NCBI GenBank assembly: GCA_020635205.1
Contig: JACKAE010000001.1
Coordinates: 868,001 to 932,000, forward strand
From: Ignavibacteria bacterium
GTDB lineage: Bacteria; Bacteroidota; Ignavibacteria; OLB7
DNA length: 64,000 nt
Reading direction: 5' to 3'
A program made the translations under genes and the position numbers. The stretch's first letter is position 1, and each line of letters starts with the position of its first letter. The notes under the pieces are model-generated. The model had not been told where the DNA came from. It made no database searches and was given only the letters and a program-made list of their open reading frames with translations. Positions 36,301 to 44,954 of the stretch are shown here, in pieces.

Positions 36301-36599
36301 CAGCCCGTGAAGAGCTAACCAAGGTGCTGAAGCTCTGGAACGGACATGTCCCCTTTCCCGGACTTTATGCAGACCTATTCGAGGAACTGCGAGAGCAGTT
36401 TGAGACCGGAGTTCGGAATACGATTATTAGTGTTGGAGAAGAGTTGCTAAAGAGTGAAGATAACGAGGCTGCCGAGAGCCTGCTCGGCTCGGCCTTTGCT
36501 ATATTGCCGGAAGATGAGGAGATTGGTGAGCTGCTGAAGGTTGCTCTAAAGGGTCTTGGCAAGTATGCTGACTCAGGGAGTGTGAAAGTGGAGGAGTAA
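33336..36599 (+). CDS. STAND-type ATPase with C-terminal SARP-like winged helix and BTAD region
   Basis: About 1087 residues from the ATG at 33336; an upstream TTG (33291) is in frame, but the paralogue's start (MRTSVVDFLNHGLLPFVGR) aligns with MGSLKHFLGGGNLPFAGR. Residues about 15-250 are an AAA/STAND NTPase: Walker A GEAGCGKS at about 45-52 and Walker B TLLVIEDIHLL at about 125. A helical, TPR-like region without clear repeats follows (about 250-880). The C-terminal ~200 residues hold an OmpR-type winged helix (LRIGMFGNITYSELGG start; ARRSMNVAVLRLRESLG recognition region) followed by a BTAD-like helical domain. In SARP/AfsR regulators these modules are N-terminal, so the order is reversed. 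Probable signal-integrating transcription factor. Confidence 0.85.
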   Translation: MGSLKHFLGGGNLPFAGRKEEISTLLSFWLERGGGDNLRTGLIIGEAGCGKSRLVEELLPQVIEGGGVVVHAKLRPEGIASIGALLGSALWGSDSAGKLLKGEPEPTLSSAVSTLKRVASLRRTLLVIEDIHLLQGMAAREFAMLLDQLSDEPILFLTTSRVATPELRALIGPSLSLELNLNSLSRSGIAEIWGDLFGALPTEMELNVLVEGTLGNPLALRSALRGAVNSGALILHDDGGFFVVGEIFADVVERSTERMTLGMIAHLSAEEQDVAKLLAWLGESFSVEGARVLVGEKGMEGVEKLREEGLLVEASDAVVSVNGVQSTERPLAFSHSLLHSSLLEKSAFNPELFFPLLEENLPLYTITPYDLLSQSPQHLRIEGGRIIKVLKTLSGIALRLNETSDWNYAMVVYRGAEALVKCGEWGGEEEQLLASVALLAMEIRIRRRRNPVEEYEGLVDQYLEMVQNLIPYGHYEEYVYALLYLHAVLFQKGDKRYWSIQERLEEYLSKFPDARYTLAYIDFIRELNHNASIVLNREYQKKCEIELDNILHSDRYTPEMRSRALQNIGSYLLLFWETEEELERREEVRLELDRLDGEDLTRRPWTVIYLLWAGRAAEALKGIERLESYYRKTEMFHNYWGALCLNLTARILLGAAVEEVEKSFNSIASVAQAENNGTLFEQLCVPISTMILVGEVTVIDRLISNYDIPVAHLPITDRYILQVEGEISEALWRLQGEPLLEKEKLLQRMLEEHEVGEGISAAIYEDIIQTVPARTIKVMDFAYVAVLLIVVRREVEGGREVPTEFVETFLRPALLAALEWFRERGLTLAVRAMVARGAYLLPPQELQTWQVWNSENIIVPSKPVEEKRLRIGMFGNITYSELGGQPTRLRGGRNQTLLGTLVADNLLKEPMERIDFIALATGDESDPDRARRSMNVAVLRLRESLGKEAILTEGETPQLNLEDVSVDLLEAYDSLRLSRKSLRKDDLRTAREELTKVLKLWNGHVPFPGLYADLFEELREQFETGVRNTIISVGEELLKSEDNEAAESLLGSAFAILPEDEEIGELLKVALKGLGKYADSGSVKVEE

Positions 36600-36666
36600 T
36601 CTGCTGGCGAATTGAGCGGAGAACGAAGTTTGAGGACCCAGAGCATATTCTTTTCTTGTTACGACC

Positions 36667-39600
36667 ATGCGAACATCTGTAGTTGACTTTCTGAACCATG
36701 GCTTGCTCCCATTTGTGGGGAGAGAAAAGGAGGTAGAGCGCATTCTCGAGTTCGCTCGCGGACGAAATGATATTTCTGGGCTGCGGGCAATGCTGTTAAG
36801 TGGGGAGGCTGGCTCGGGAAAGAGTCGACTTGTGGAAGAGGTGCTTGCCCAGATGGAGAGCGAGGGGAACCTTATCATCCACACGAAACTCCGTCCAGAT
36901 AGTGCCGTTGCTCCCGCTCCGCTGTTGGCAGTTGCTCTCTGGAGTTCCTCGTCGGCAAGTCCGCTCCTTCGCGAGGAGCCGGCCCCAAATCTTCCGTCGA
37001 TTATTGGTGCAATCCGTCGCCTCTGCCGTCTGCGCAAAACAGTAGTTGTTGTGGAGGATGCACACCTTCTGGAGGGAGCCGGGATTCGTGAGTTTAGCCT
37101 GTTTGTTGAAGCACTTGCCGAGGAACCGTTAACTCTTCTGGTTGCTGCACGCCCGGCTGAGTTGAAAGGGCGGGGAGCGTTCGAAGCCTATTTAGTGGAG
37201 GAAGTTCACCTTCCCCCACTTGATGAGGAGAACGTTCACCTTCTCTGGGATCTGTTGTTCGGCTCAGCCTCTAATGCCGAAGTATTGCAGATACTTCAGG
37301 AGACAACGCTCGGCAACCCACTTGCTTTTCGTTCGGCACTGCGCGGAGCTATCAACGCCAATATCTTAGTGAACGATGGCGATATGTGGAACGTAACGGT
37401 CGATCTCCAAGCGTTCCGTGAAATGGCGGAGCGGAGTGCTCGACGCCTAACCGAGGGGATGGCATCACACCTGACTGAAGAAGAACGTGGCGCAGCTCTC
37501 CGCCTTGCTCGCCTCGGTGAAATCTTTGCTCCGGAGGCAGCCCGGCTGTTGATCGAGGATGCTGACCGGATGATCTCTCTCCTTCTCTTCAAAGGAATTC
37601 TTGTTCGCTCCAATGCGGTGGCTGCGTCGCTGCGCGATCCGGGTGTGCGAGGACTCCCCTTCGCCTTCGCCCACTCACTACTTCACCGGACTTTGCTCGA
37701 AGCCGAAGAGCCTCTCTTCCTTCCACTGTTGGGGGTTATTGCTTCCGATGTGCCTCTCTATTCGGTTACACCATTCCTTGTGTTGGAAGAGAATAGGAGG
37801 GGGGAAGATGTTTCGGCAGAGCTGCTTTTTCAGGTTGTGGAGAAGGCGGTTATCATCGTTAACCGGATGGATCGCTCAGCCGATTGGTTGTTAGCTCCGA
37901 AAATTTGGGAAGTGATTGAGCGAATCGGAACGGAGATTCTGAAGGAGCAGGGGAGTGAAGAGGGACTGGAACGACTGCAACTTTACGTGTTGGCAACTCG
38001 GCTGACCCTTTTAGGGCGTGCGGATGAGTCGGAGGAGTACTTTCAACTTTCCAGCCAGTTATTGGAAAAAACGAGAGGGGGACTTGAGACCGGGAACAGC
38101 GAACTGTTAGCACTTCACATCAGGGGATATCTCAATCTCTTCCGCTACTCATCGCGCCGGGATCGTGCTCGCTGCTCTAAAATCATCGAGAGCGTTGAGA
38201 ATCTGGTGGAGAGGTTTCCATCGCTCCGAATGAGCTTGGAGTATCGTGCCTTCCTCCGGACAATCGGCTCTTGTGCTTACATCTTCGGGTTCTACTTGAA
38301 AGATCTGCAGTACGTGGAGAATGCCTGCCATCTCGCCGCCGAGCAGAGTGGAGGAGACAAAGCTGTGTATAAAGAGTGGCTCCACGACTTTGGCTACTAT
38401 CTTCTCTCATCCTTTACCACTGCCGATGAGCTTCAGCGGAAGCAGGCGTTGTTTAGTGAGTTGCGGCAGTCTCGGCTTGTACGGCCACACTACTATATCC
38501 GTGAGATTGCCTTCTTGCTTGAAACTGGGTGGAACGCTGAAGCACTTGAACTGATAACAAAGTATCGCCCTATTCTCAGAGACATTGGTCTGCTTCGGAC
38601 TGTTGCCTCCTGCTTTATTTACGAGGCAGAAGCGTTGGTTGCACTCGACACACCGTTAGAGACGATACGGGCGAAAGTTAATGAGGCGATTGCCGACCCA
38701 ACAGTGGAGCCAGCGATACAAGATCGACGTCGCGAGCATGTGGGGCGGAACCTTGCCGCCTGGTTTGTAGTGAACGGACGAGGCGAGCAGATGGGGCAGT
38801 TGCAGGATACCTTCGCTCTCAGCACGGAACATATTCCCCTAACAGCTCGGATTATTCTTTCACTTCCCACTCTGGAAGAGTTGCGCGGAGTAGAACTTGT
38901 GCGGCCAATTGCTGGGCCGGAAAGTGTGGACATTGATGATCCCGATGCCGATCTCGATGTTTTAATACCAATCGTTCGTGGGTTGATGGAGGGGGGAGCT
39001 ATCGCAGATGCTGCACTCGAAGATTTGCAGAGCTTCCTTCAGCAGCCGGTGCTCCGACGCTACAGACTTCTAAGTTTTCAGGCCGCTTTAGTTTTGGTTG
39101 ATGAACTGGAGAGAAGAAAACTGTTGGTACTCGATGAGAGTTGGGGGCAAGTGTTGGGGAATGCTGTCGATAGAGTGCTCCTTTGGTTTGTGGAGCGGAA
39201 CATTAGTAGAGGGGGTAGCTGGTTCTTCGAGATAAGTGGGAAGTTCCTTCCGGCTGATAAAAAGAAAGAGTGGGGGAGACGATTTGGGGGTGAAGAGTCG
39301 GGAGGCGGAGCTGAAGAGAGAGGAGATGAGTTTGTGGAGGTAACGATGCTCGGCACGATCACATTCCGACATCCGGGTGGAGAGATTGAGAGGCTCCGTG
39401 GAGCGCGGAACCATTTGATGCTTGGATTGCTCATTGCCGACGCAATCCTGAAAGTTCCCCTCACTCGGAATGTTTTCCTCACCCTTGCTTCCGGTGTGGA
39501 GGATGACCCGGAGCGTGCTCGCCGGACAATGAACATGGCAGTGCTTCGGCTTCGCGAAGCGATTGGATCCGATGTTGTGTTGACCGAGGGGGATACGCCA

Positions 39601-40002
39601 AGATTGAACAGTGAGAAAGTACGGGTAGATTTGATCGAGGCACGCCAGTTGTTGAACGAGGCGGAGAGTATGATTCGCAAAGGGAGGTTGACGCAGGGAG
39701 TGGACCTTCTCCGAGATGTCTTCGAAATCTCAGGAGGTGATGTTCCCTTCCCCGGTCTCTACGATGAGCTTTTCGAGAACCTTCGCCGTGAGTTTGAAGA
39801 TGATCTGCTTCATGCAATCCTAATGCTTGGGCGGATGCTACTGAGGGAAGGGGATTACGAGAACGCACTCGACGTTTTGACGCAGGGGACAGAAATCTTT
39901 TCCGACCACGACGAACTGGAGGAACTACAGGCCGCGGCTCTCAACGGAGCACGAGGCTTCACAGTGAAGAGCGATTCTGTCGATCTCACACTCTCGCCTT
40001 GA
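36667..40002 (+). CDS. Second STAND-type ATPase with C-terminal SARP-like output (tandem paralogue)
   Basis: 1111 residues, start ATG 36667, 67 bp after the first paralogue. The order is the same. An N-terminal FVGRE box leads into Walker A GEAGSGKS (about residues 43-50) and Walker B TVVVVEDAHLLEG (about 121-133). A long helical middle follows (about 260-880). An acidic linker (about 880-890) precedes the winged helix (VTMLGTITFRHPGGEIERLR, ARRTMNMAVLRLREAIG) and a BTAD-like end with VPFPGLYDELFENLRREFED. The C-terminal DNA-binding and BTAD parts are the most alike between the two proteins, the middle the least, as expected for divergence of the sensing part after duplication. The two probably form one operon and may act together or on different signals. 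Confidence 0.86.
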   Translation: MRTSVVDFLNHGLLPFVGREKEVERILEFARGRNDISGLRAMLLSGEAGSGKSRLVEEVLAQMESEGNLIIHTKLRPDSAVAPAPLLAVALWSSSSASPLLREEPAPNLPSIIGAIRRLCRLRKTVVVVEDAHLLEGAGIREFSLFVEALAEEPLTLLVAARPAELKGRGAFEAYLVEEVHLPPLDEENVHLLWDLLFGSASNAEVLQILQETTLGNPLAFRSALRGAINANILVNDGDMWNVTVDLQAFREMAERSARRLTEGMASHLTEEERGAALRLARLGEIFAPEAARLLIEDADRMISLLLFKGILVRSNAVAASLRDPGVRGLPFAFAHSLLHRTLLEAEEPLFLPLLGVIASDVPLYSVTPFLVLEENRRGEDVSAELLFQVVEKAVIIVNRMDRSADWLLAPKIWEVIERIGTEILKEQGSEEGLERLQLYVLATRLTLLGRADESEEYFQLSSQLLEKTRGGLETGNSELLALHIRGYLNLFRYSSRRDRARCSKIIESVENLVERFPSLRMSLEYRAFLRTIGSCAYIFGFYLKDLQYVENACHLAAEQSGGDKAVYKEWLHDFGYYLLSSFTTADELQRKQALFSELRQSRLVRPHYYIREIAFLLETGWNAEALELITKYRPILRDIGLLRTVASCFIYEAEALVALDTPLETIRAKVNEAIADPTVEPAIQDRRREHVGRNLAAWFVVNGRGEQMGQLQDTFALSTEHIPLTARIILSLPTLEELRGVELVRPIAGPESVDIDDPDADLDVLIPIVRGLMEGGAIADAALEDLQSFLQQPVLRRYRLLSFQAALVLVDELERRKLLVLDESWGQVLGNAVDRVLLWFVERNISRGGSWFFEISGKFLPADKKKEWGRRFGGEESGGGAEERGDEFVEVTMLGTITFRHPGGEIERLRGARNHLMLGLLIADAILKVPLTRNVFLTLASGVEDDPERARRTMNMAVLRLREAIGSDVVLTEGDTPRLNSEKVRVDLIEARQLLNEAESMIRKGRLTQGVDLLRDVFEISGGDVPFPGLYDELFENLRREFEDDLLHAILMLGRMLLREGDYENALDVLTQGTEIFSDHDELEELQAAALNGARGFTVKSDSVDLTLSP

Positions 40003-40051
40003 AAATTGTGTGAAGTCTATGTGCAGAGAGATTCACCTCCTCTCAAAAAAT

Positions 40052-40080
40052 CTTTGCGGTTTTGCTCCTTTGCGTTCGCT
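40052..40080. repeat. CTTTGCG-type repeat fragment
   Basis: CTTTGCGGTTTTGCTCCTTTGCG resembles one arm of the larger inverted repeat at 47057-47170, and a shorter piece, TTTCTTTGCGTTCTTCG, occurs near 3954. It lies between the second STAND ATPase gene and the small one-helix gene. Confidence 0.55.
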
Positions 40081-40118
40081 GTGACGGATTGCGTGATTCT
40101 TTTTTTAACTGAACAACG

Positions 40119-40238
40119 ATGACACAACCAACAACAGAACGAACGTACAACTGGCCTCTGATCTACTTTGGTATTCTCCTCTACACCGGAGTCTTGATTC
40201 TCGTCCTGATTCTCTTCTCTTCAGAATTCTCGTTGTAA
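40119..40238 (+). CDS. 39-residue single-helix membrane protein upstream of symporter
   Basis: ATG at 40119 to TAA at 40238 encodes 39 residues: a polar N-terminus (MTQPTTERTYNW), one hydrophobic helix (about residues 13-34, PLIYFGILLYTGVLILVLIL) and a short tail. It ends 43 bp before the GTG of the sodium/solute symporter on the same strand. Many SSS-family carriers are encoded next to a small membrane protein (DUF485, DUF3311 or DUF4212 type); this one is too short to assign to any of them. The composition and position suggest a real partner subunit or stabiliser; function is inference. Confidence 0.65.
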   Translation: MTQPTTERTYNWPLIYFGILLYTGVLILVLILFSSEFSL

Positions 40239-40281
40239 GTTCTTCACATTCGCAGATCGCACACCACAAACCACAGTTCTC

Positions 40282-42003
40282 GTGAGTTGGATTGACTGGA
40301 GCATCGTACTGATATATCTCACTTGGATCGTCTGGAGCGGAACGCGCTACGGAAAAGATCGAAGTGGGTTGGAAGATTATTTGTTGGCAAGCCGTTCGAT
40401 GCCTTGGTGGGCGGTTGGCCTCTCGGTGATGGCCACGCAGATGAGTGCAATCACCTTGATTGGCACAACTGGACAGGCGTTCGACGACGGTATGCGATTC
40501 ATTCAGTTCTATCTCGGTCTCCCCCTCGCAATGATTATCCTCTCCGTGACGGTTGTTCCCTTCTTCAACAAAGCAAAAGTTTATACCGCCTACGAGTATT
40601 TAGAAAAGCGATTCGATGCCCGTACCCGCTCTCTCACAAGTTTCTTCTTTCTAATTTCGCGCTGCCTCGGCGTCGGTGTGATTATCTCTGCTCCCGGCAT
40701 CGTCCTCTCTTCAATCATCGGCTGGCCTCTCTGGCTTACGGTCTTTGCAATGGGGCTTACTACGACTCTCTACACAATGTTCGGTGGTGTTCGTGCAGTC
40801 ACCTGGACAGATGTTCGGCAGATGGCTGTGGTTGGCGTAGCCCTCACCGTTGTCTTCATCATTATTCTGAGTGCGTTGCCGGAGGGGGTTGGGTTTACCG
40901 ACGCTCTGCGAACTGCCGGGATCACCGGGCGGACAAATGCTATCGACCTGCAGTTCAACTGGAACGAGAAGTACACTCTCTGGTCTGGGTTGATTGGTGG
41001 ACTCTTCTTGATGCTGAGTTATTTTGGTTGCGATCAAAGCCAAGTACAACGCTACCTAACTGCAAAGTCGGTCGATGAGGGGCGCAGGTCGTTAATGATG
41101 AATGCTCTGTTGAAAGTCCCCTTACAGTTTGGCATTCTGCTGATTGGCGTGATGGTCTTCGTCTACTACCACTACGTGCAACCTCCGGTAGTTTTCGATC
41201 CGGTGCAGGAGGGGAAGTTGGCGGCAGAACATCCAGAGGAGTTTGCGGCATTGCGCGAAAAATATGGGGAAGCATTTCAGGAAAGAGGAGATGCTGCTAA
41301 GGCCTTTGCAGGCGATCCTCTTGCCCGGGAGTCCGCTCGCGCCAGCTACATTGCAGCAAACGACGAGATGAAGGCTGTGCGGAAAGAGGCACTGGAGATG
41401 GTGCAGGAAGGGGGATATAAGGATATAAATTTTGTCTTCCCAAATTTCGTTACCACCCGTCTGCCAATTGGGGTGATTGGTCTCTTCATCGCCGCCATCT
41501 TCGCCGCGGCGATGTCGTCGATTTCTTCCGAACTGAATGCCCTCTCCACGGCAACCGTAATCGATTTCTATCGCCGCCACTTCAAGCCGGATGAGACGGA
41601 TGAACACTACTTGAAGATGACCCGGCTCTTCACACTCGGCTGGGGAATTTTTGCCTGCATTGTTGCCCTCTTCGCAGCAAATCTCGGCTCGTTAATTGAA
41701 GTTGTGAATACCTTTGGGTCCTTCTTCTACGGTTCACTTCTCGGTGTCTTCGTTCTCGCAATAGGGGTCAAGCGAGCAACGGCGCGGGGGGCGTTCTGGG
41801 GGCTACTTGTGGGGATTGTCACGATTGCTCTGCTGAACAATCTTGGGTGGATAGCCGGGACGTGGGAGTCGTGGACGGGGAGCGGAGCACTCCACCCAAT
41901 CGCGGAAAATCTGAGCGTTAGCTACCTTTGGTACAATGTGATAGGGTGCGGGGTTGTGGTGCTTGTAGGACTGTTGCTAAGTGGTGGGAAAAAGTTGAAG
42001 TAG
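40282..42003 (+). CDS. Sodium:solute symporter (SSS family)
   Basis: 573 residues, GTG start at 40282 (MSWIDWSIVLIYLTWIVWSG), about 13 membrane helices. It has the SSS features: LLASRSMPWWAVGLSVMATQ (helix 2 start), a SAITLIGTTGQAF stretch, the conserved R-LG-GV-I--P region (SRCLGVGVIISAPGIVL), and a GLFIAAIFAAAMSSISSELN segment in the fifth-helix repeat. A soluble insert at about residues 300-370 (hydrophilic, EHPEEFAALREKYGEAF) lies between helices and is longer than usual. The family moves sugars, acids or amino acids with Na+; this one resembles the broad glucose/sialate-type branch, but the substrate is not determined. Confidence 0.93.
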   Translation: MSWIDWSIVLIYLTWIVWSGTRYGKDRSGLEDYLLASRSMPWWAVGLSVMATQMSAITLIGTTGQAFDDGMRFIQFYLGLPLAMIILSVTVVPFFNKAKVYTAYEYLEKRFDARTRSLTSFFFLISRCLGVGVIISAPGIVLSSIIGWPLWLTVFAMGLTTTLYTMFGGVRAVTWTDVRQMAVVGVALTVVFIIILSALPEGVGFTDALRTAGITGRTNAIDLQFNWNEKYTLWSGLIGGLFLMLSYFGCDQSQVQRYLTAKSVDEGRRSLMMNALLKVPLQFGILLIGVMVFVYYHYVQPPVVFDPVQEGKLAAEHPEEFAALREKYGEAFQERGDAAKAFAGDPLARESARASYIAANDEMKAVRKEALEMVQEGGYKDINFVFPNFVTTRLPIGVIGLFIAAIFAAAMSSISSELNALSTATVIDFYRRHFKPDETDEHYLKMTRLFTLGWGIFACIVALFAANLGSLIEVVNTFGSFFYGSLLGVFVLAIGVKRATARGAFWGLLVGIVTIALLNNLGWIAGTWESWTGSGALHPIAENLSVSYLWYNVIGCGVVVLVGLLLSGGKKLK

Positions 42004-42089
42004 AAACGAATTCTACTGGAACCAAGTTGTTCTCGAGAGTCTGTCTGTTCTCTTGCACAGGCTAACGATCAAACTGTTCCACAAACAAC

Positions 42090-42123
42090 AGTGCCCGGAG
42101 CTTCACCTGAGGCTCCGGGCACT
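42090..42123. terminator. Bidirectional terminator between convergent genes
   Basis: AGTGCCCGGAGC (42090-42101) pairs perfectly with GCTCCGGGCACT (42112-42123). It stands between the symporter (plus, ends 42003) and the cytochrome c peroxidase (minus, ends 42166). T content after the stem is modest in both directions. Confidence 0.75.
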
Positions 42124-42165
42124 TGCTATTTCATCTCTACTGTAACTCCCTCGCCCCTCTTCAAC

Positions 42166-43527
42166 CTAATTACATCCAATGTCGATCTTCGTTTGAGGAT
42201 CGTTGTTCGGGAAACATAAGCCGGAAGGAAGCGAGGTTGGCACATAGCGACTGAGATTCGGGTCGCGCAGACCATTCTCAATAAAAGCTACTATGTCGTC
42301 AATTTCTCCCGATGTCAAGTTGAGCGGAACAAATTCTGCAGCAAGCTGTGATTGTGGCACAACACTATTCTCTTGCACAGCATTATTCTTGTACTCAACT
42401 ACTTCGCGAACTGAGTGGAACGAGGCTCCGTGCCCGTAGAAACGTGAGTCGACCAAGTTATAGAGTTGTGGAACTTTGAACTTGAACATGTCGACAGCGT
42501 TGCCGGTAAATCCTCCACGCCCTCTGTGTTCAGGCTTTGTCAGATCCTTGCCGTAGGTTCCAGGCCCATCCAAGTCTTTCATGCCGAGACCGTAGAAGGC
42601 CATCGAGTTCAAGGCTGGCCCGGTGTGGCAGGAGACGCACTGGCCTTTTCCGAAGAAGACGATAGCTCCGCGCAACTCCTGTTCGCTCATTGCACTTCGC
42701 TCCCCACTTAGCCAGCGTTGGAATGGTGCTTCGTTCGAGAGAAGTGTTCGCTCGTAGGCGGCAATTGCAAGCCCCGCGGTAATATCTGTTATCTGCTCGT
42801 TCGATGGAAGCTCCGGGTAGGCTGCGGCGAAGAGTGCCTGATAGGTTGTGTGTGAGGGAATAATCGACTTGTTAATATCCATCCGGTGGACATCTTGTCC
42901 GGCAATTGCTTGCGTTTCAAGTCCAGCAAAGCCAAGATTGTTCTTCTCCTTCGGCGTGCCGACAGTCCAAGCTGCCTCTGTGCCAACGTTCAGGTCGGTA
43001 GCTCCGAACTGACCATTCCAGAGAATGTTGGGCTGCCAAGCAACGTTCATTGCCGACGGAGAGCGAATTGGTTGAATGTCCATGGAATCAACAGGGCAGT
43101 TCGGATCTTTTGTCCGCGCTTCACCGTGCAGACCAAAGCCAACACCTCCGGTTCCAATTCCCTGCGGTATCCCTGCTTGGAATCCGGCGTCAACGTGGTG
43201 GCATGAAGCACACGAGGCGTGAAGTTTATCCCCACTAAACTTCGGACGAACCGTCAGTGCGGTTTCATGGTAGAGTGCTTTGCCGAGTTCAACTTTTGCA
43301 TCCGTGAGAGGATTTTTGGGATCCTGCGGAATTGCCGCATAGTTGTTAGATGCCGGCATTGTGAAAAATGCGAGACCTTGGCCGCCGGAAGCATCTTTCA
43401 ACAGACCTTCAAGCTCAGTATTAAGCTCGGCAGTTGGGTCATCAGGGGATGTGGAGTCGCAACTGGAAAGCACGACGGCACTTCCAACAAGCAAGATCAA
43501 TAGGTAGAAAGCAGAAATTTTCATCAT
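42166..43527 (-). CDS. Di-haem cytochrome c peroxidase / MauG-family lipoprotein
   Basis: About 453 residues from the ATG at 43527 (MMKISAFYLLILLVGSAVVL). It has a lipoprotein signal with lipobox LSSC, so it is likely lipid-anchored in the periplasm. Two c-type haem sites are present: CASCHH (N-terminal domain) and CVSCHT (C-terminal domain), in the order of the bacterial di-haem CcpA/MauG family, with the usual N-domain ALYHETALTV and NAPFFHS-like region (RIRSPSAMNVAWQPNILWNG). The reaction would be reduction of H2O2 with electrons from small cytochromes, or MauG-like radical chemistry. Upstream in-frame residues to 43599 are not needed. It faces the symporter across a bidirectional terminator. 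Confidence 0.9.
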   Translation of the reverse strand: MMKISAFYLLILLVGSAVVLSSCDSTSPDDPTAELNTELEGLLKDASGGQGLAFFTMPASNNYAAIPQDPKNPLTDAKVELGKALYHETALTVRPKFSGDKLHASCASCHHVDAGFQAGIPQGIGTGGVGFGLHGEARTKDPNCPVDSMDIQPIRSPSAMNVAWQPNILWNGQFGATDLNVGTEAAWTVGTPKEKNNLGFAGLETQAIAGQDVHRMDINKSIIPSHTTYQALFAAAYPELPSNEQITDITAGLAIAAYERTLLSNEAPFQRWLSGERSAMSEQELRGAIVFFGKGQCVSCHTGPALNSMAFYGLGMKDLDGPGTYGKDLTKPEHRGRGGFTGNAVDMFKFKVPQLYNLVDSRFYGHGASFHSVREVVEYKNNAVQENSVVPQSQLAAEFVPLNLTSGEIDDIVAFIENGLRDPNLSRYVPTSLPSGLCFPNNDPQTKIDIGCN

Positions 43528-43656
43528 CAATCCTAATGTGATTACAGTAGTAAAAACAGTACAATAATAAGCAAACGATATGCCATAGTGGAAGAACACA
43601 ACAGAAAAAAAATAGATACAGAGGCTGTAGAAGAAATTATTCTTACCAGTCGACGC

Positions 43657-44727
43657 TTAATTTTTTTCTTTTTCCCTCCATCCCCAAAAACTTCCATTGA
43701 AGATTATATCGTGAAGAATCGGTACGCGGATTGAATCGAGCCGCTTGAGAGCTTGGGGATTATCTTTAATAACCAATCTTCCTGTGTGGTGATAGTATTG
43801 GGCGATCGTGGCGGTGTCGAGTGCCATCAGTCGACTGTAAAGAGCTGCGTCTGGAATGCTTCCCTCATCAACCATTACCCAGTAGTAGTCGTAGGGGGGG
43901 CTGACGTAAGTCTCTACAAGTTTGCGTGTTGTGAGTAGCTGTAGAGGAGTTCCGTCATCGTAATAGGCTCTGAACTTCGATATACGGAGTCTGGTAGAGT
44001 CGGGAAGTCGAGTCTGAAGGGGGGTAAGATACCCCGAATCGGCTGGTGGGAAGAAATGTTCCAGTTGAAGTTGACTCGCCTCGAAGTAAAAGCCGGTATC
44101 GCTCTCGTTCTTTGGCTTGCGATATTTCTCTATCAGGTGAGCGGTCATGCCGGGATACCAAAGTGCACTGAGGGTAACAGGACCTGCGAAGGCATCATAT
44201 CCAACAACCGGGAGGAATGCCGCTCGGGGAGATGAAGAAAAGATGTTCCATCGACTCAACCAACTTCCGCTCAGGTCAGGCATGAAGGCAATTCCCACCT
44301 TCAGCCCGTGGCGATAGAATCCGTGCGTTCCGTGGAGGCCAAGATCACCCTCAATGCTCGGAGTAAATCCTCCCTCCGGTGTTGGCAAGAGTTGTGCGAT
44401 GTGAAGTTGGTAACTCAGGTAATATGTTTCGTCCAAGTAGTTATAGTGAACATAGGAGAGAGTTGAGGGGAAGAGGATGGCGTTTGTCGTTAGTCCAAAC
44501 ACATTCTCGTTGTTCCCACTCCAAAAACCAAGCTGTGGGGCGAAGGGGATTTTGTTTGGTCGAGGAGTGATCGAAATCCCGCAAACGACTGTCATGCTCC
44601 AATCTTCCGAGAGTGTACTTGGTGCTGGGGAGATGATGTGGGCGCTTTGGACGCAGCCGGTAAGGAGTGTGAGTATAGAGAGGAGGGCAAAGTATCTGGA
44701 TATTATGCAGAGTAATGATATCGACAT
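43657..44727 (-). CDS. Hypothetical lipoprotein (356 residues)
   Basis: Starts MSISLLCIISRYFALLSILT with a lipobox LLTGC at about residue 25, so it is predicted to be a lipoprotein. The mature part is aromatic-rich with alternating strands (LGFWSGNNENVFGLTTNAIL, YLSYQLHIAQLLP) in the first half, like a small outer-membrane or periplasmic beta protein. A more mixed C-terminal part follows, with YVSPPYDYYWVMVDEGSIP and a DTATIAQYYHHTGRLVIKD stretch. I recognise no family. It is divergent from the PIG-L gene and 130 bp upstream of the cytochrome c peroxidase on the same strand, so both could be transcribed together. Confidence 0.75.
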   Translation of the reverse strand: MSISLLCIISRYFALLSILTLLTGCVQSAHIISPAPSTLSEDWSMTVVCGISITPRPNKIPFAPQLGFWSGNNENVFGLTTNAILFPSTLSYVHYNYLDETYYLSYQLHIAQLLPTPEGGFTPSIEGDLGLHGTHGFYRHGLKVGIAFMPDLSGSWLSRWNIFSSSPRAAFLPVVGYDAFAGPVTLSALWYPGMTAHLIEKYRKPKNESDTGFYFEASQLQLEHFFPPADSGYLTPLQTRLPDSTRLRISKFRAYYDDGTPLQLLTTRKLVETYVSPPYDYYWVMVDEGSIPDAALYSRLMALDTATIAQYYHHTGRLVIKDNPQALKRLDSIRVPILHDIIFNGSFWGWREKEKN

Positions 44728-44954
44728 GCAAGATCTTCAAAGCCGTTGCGATCAAATTCTATTGTTCTCATGCGGAGGTTCGTCTGAGTTGACTGAGAGC
44801 GTCTTGAAGTGCAATGCTTTCTGATCGTGACCGGGCTTCGAGCAAGCGTTGTGATCTGCCCCCAATCATCTCCCGAAACTACCGTAACTTACTTCACAAA
44901 CCTTTCTTCCGCTATAGAGGAAGAGTAGAAACAACACGAACGATAAACTCGACG

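Noticed and set aside
33441..40002. Idea that the STAND pair is a signalling kinase or antiphage NLR-like (Avs) system
   Set aside because: No nuclease, protease or other effector domain is seen; the C-terminal part is a DNA-binding type, so a transcription factor is more likely.
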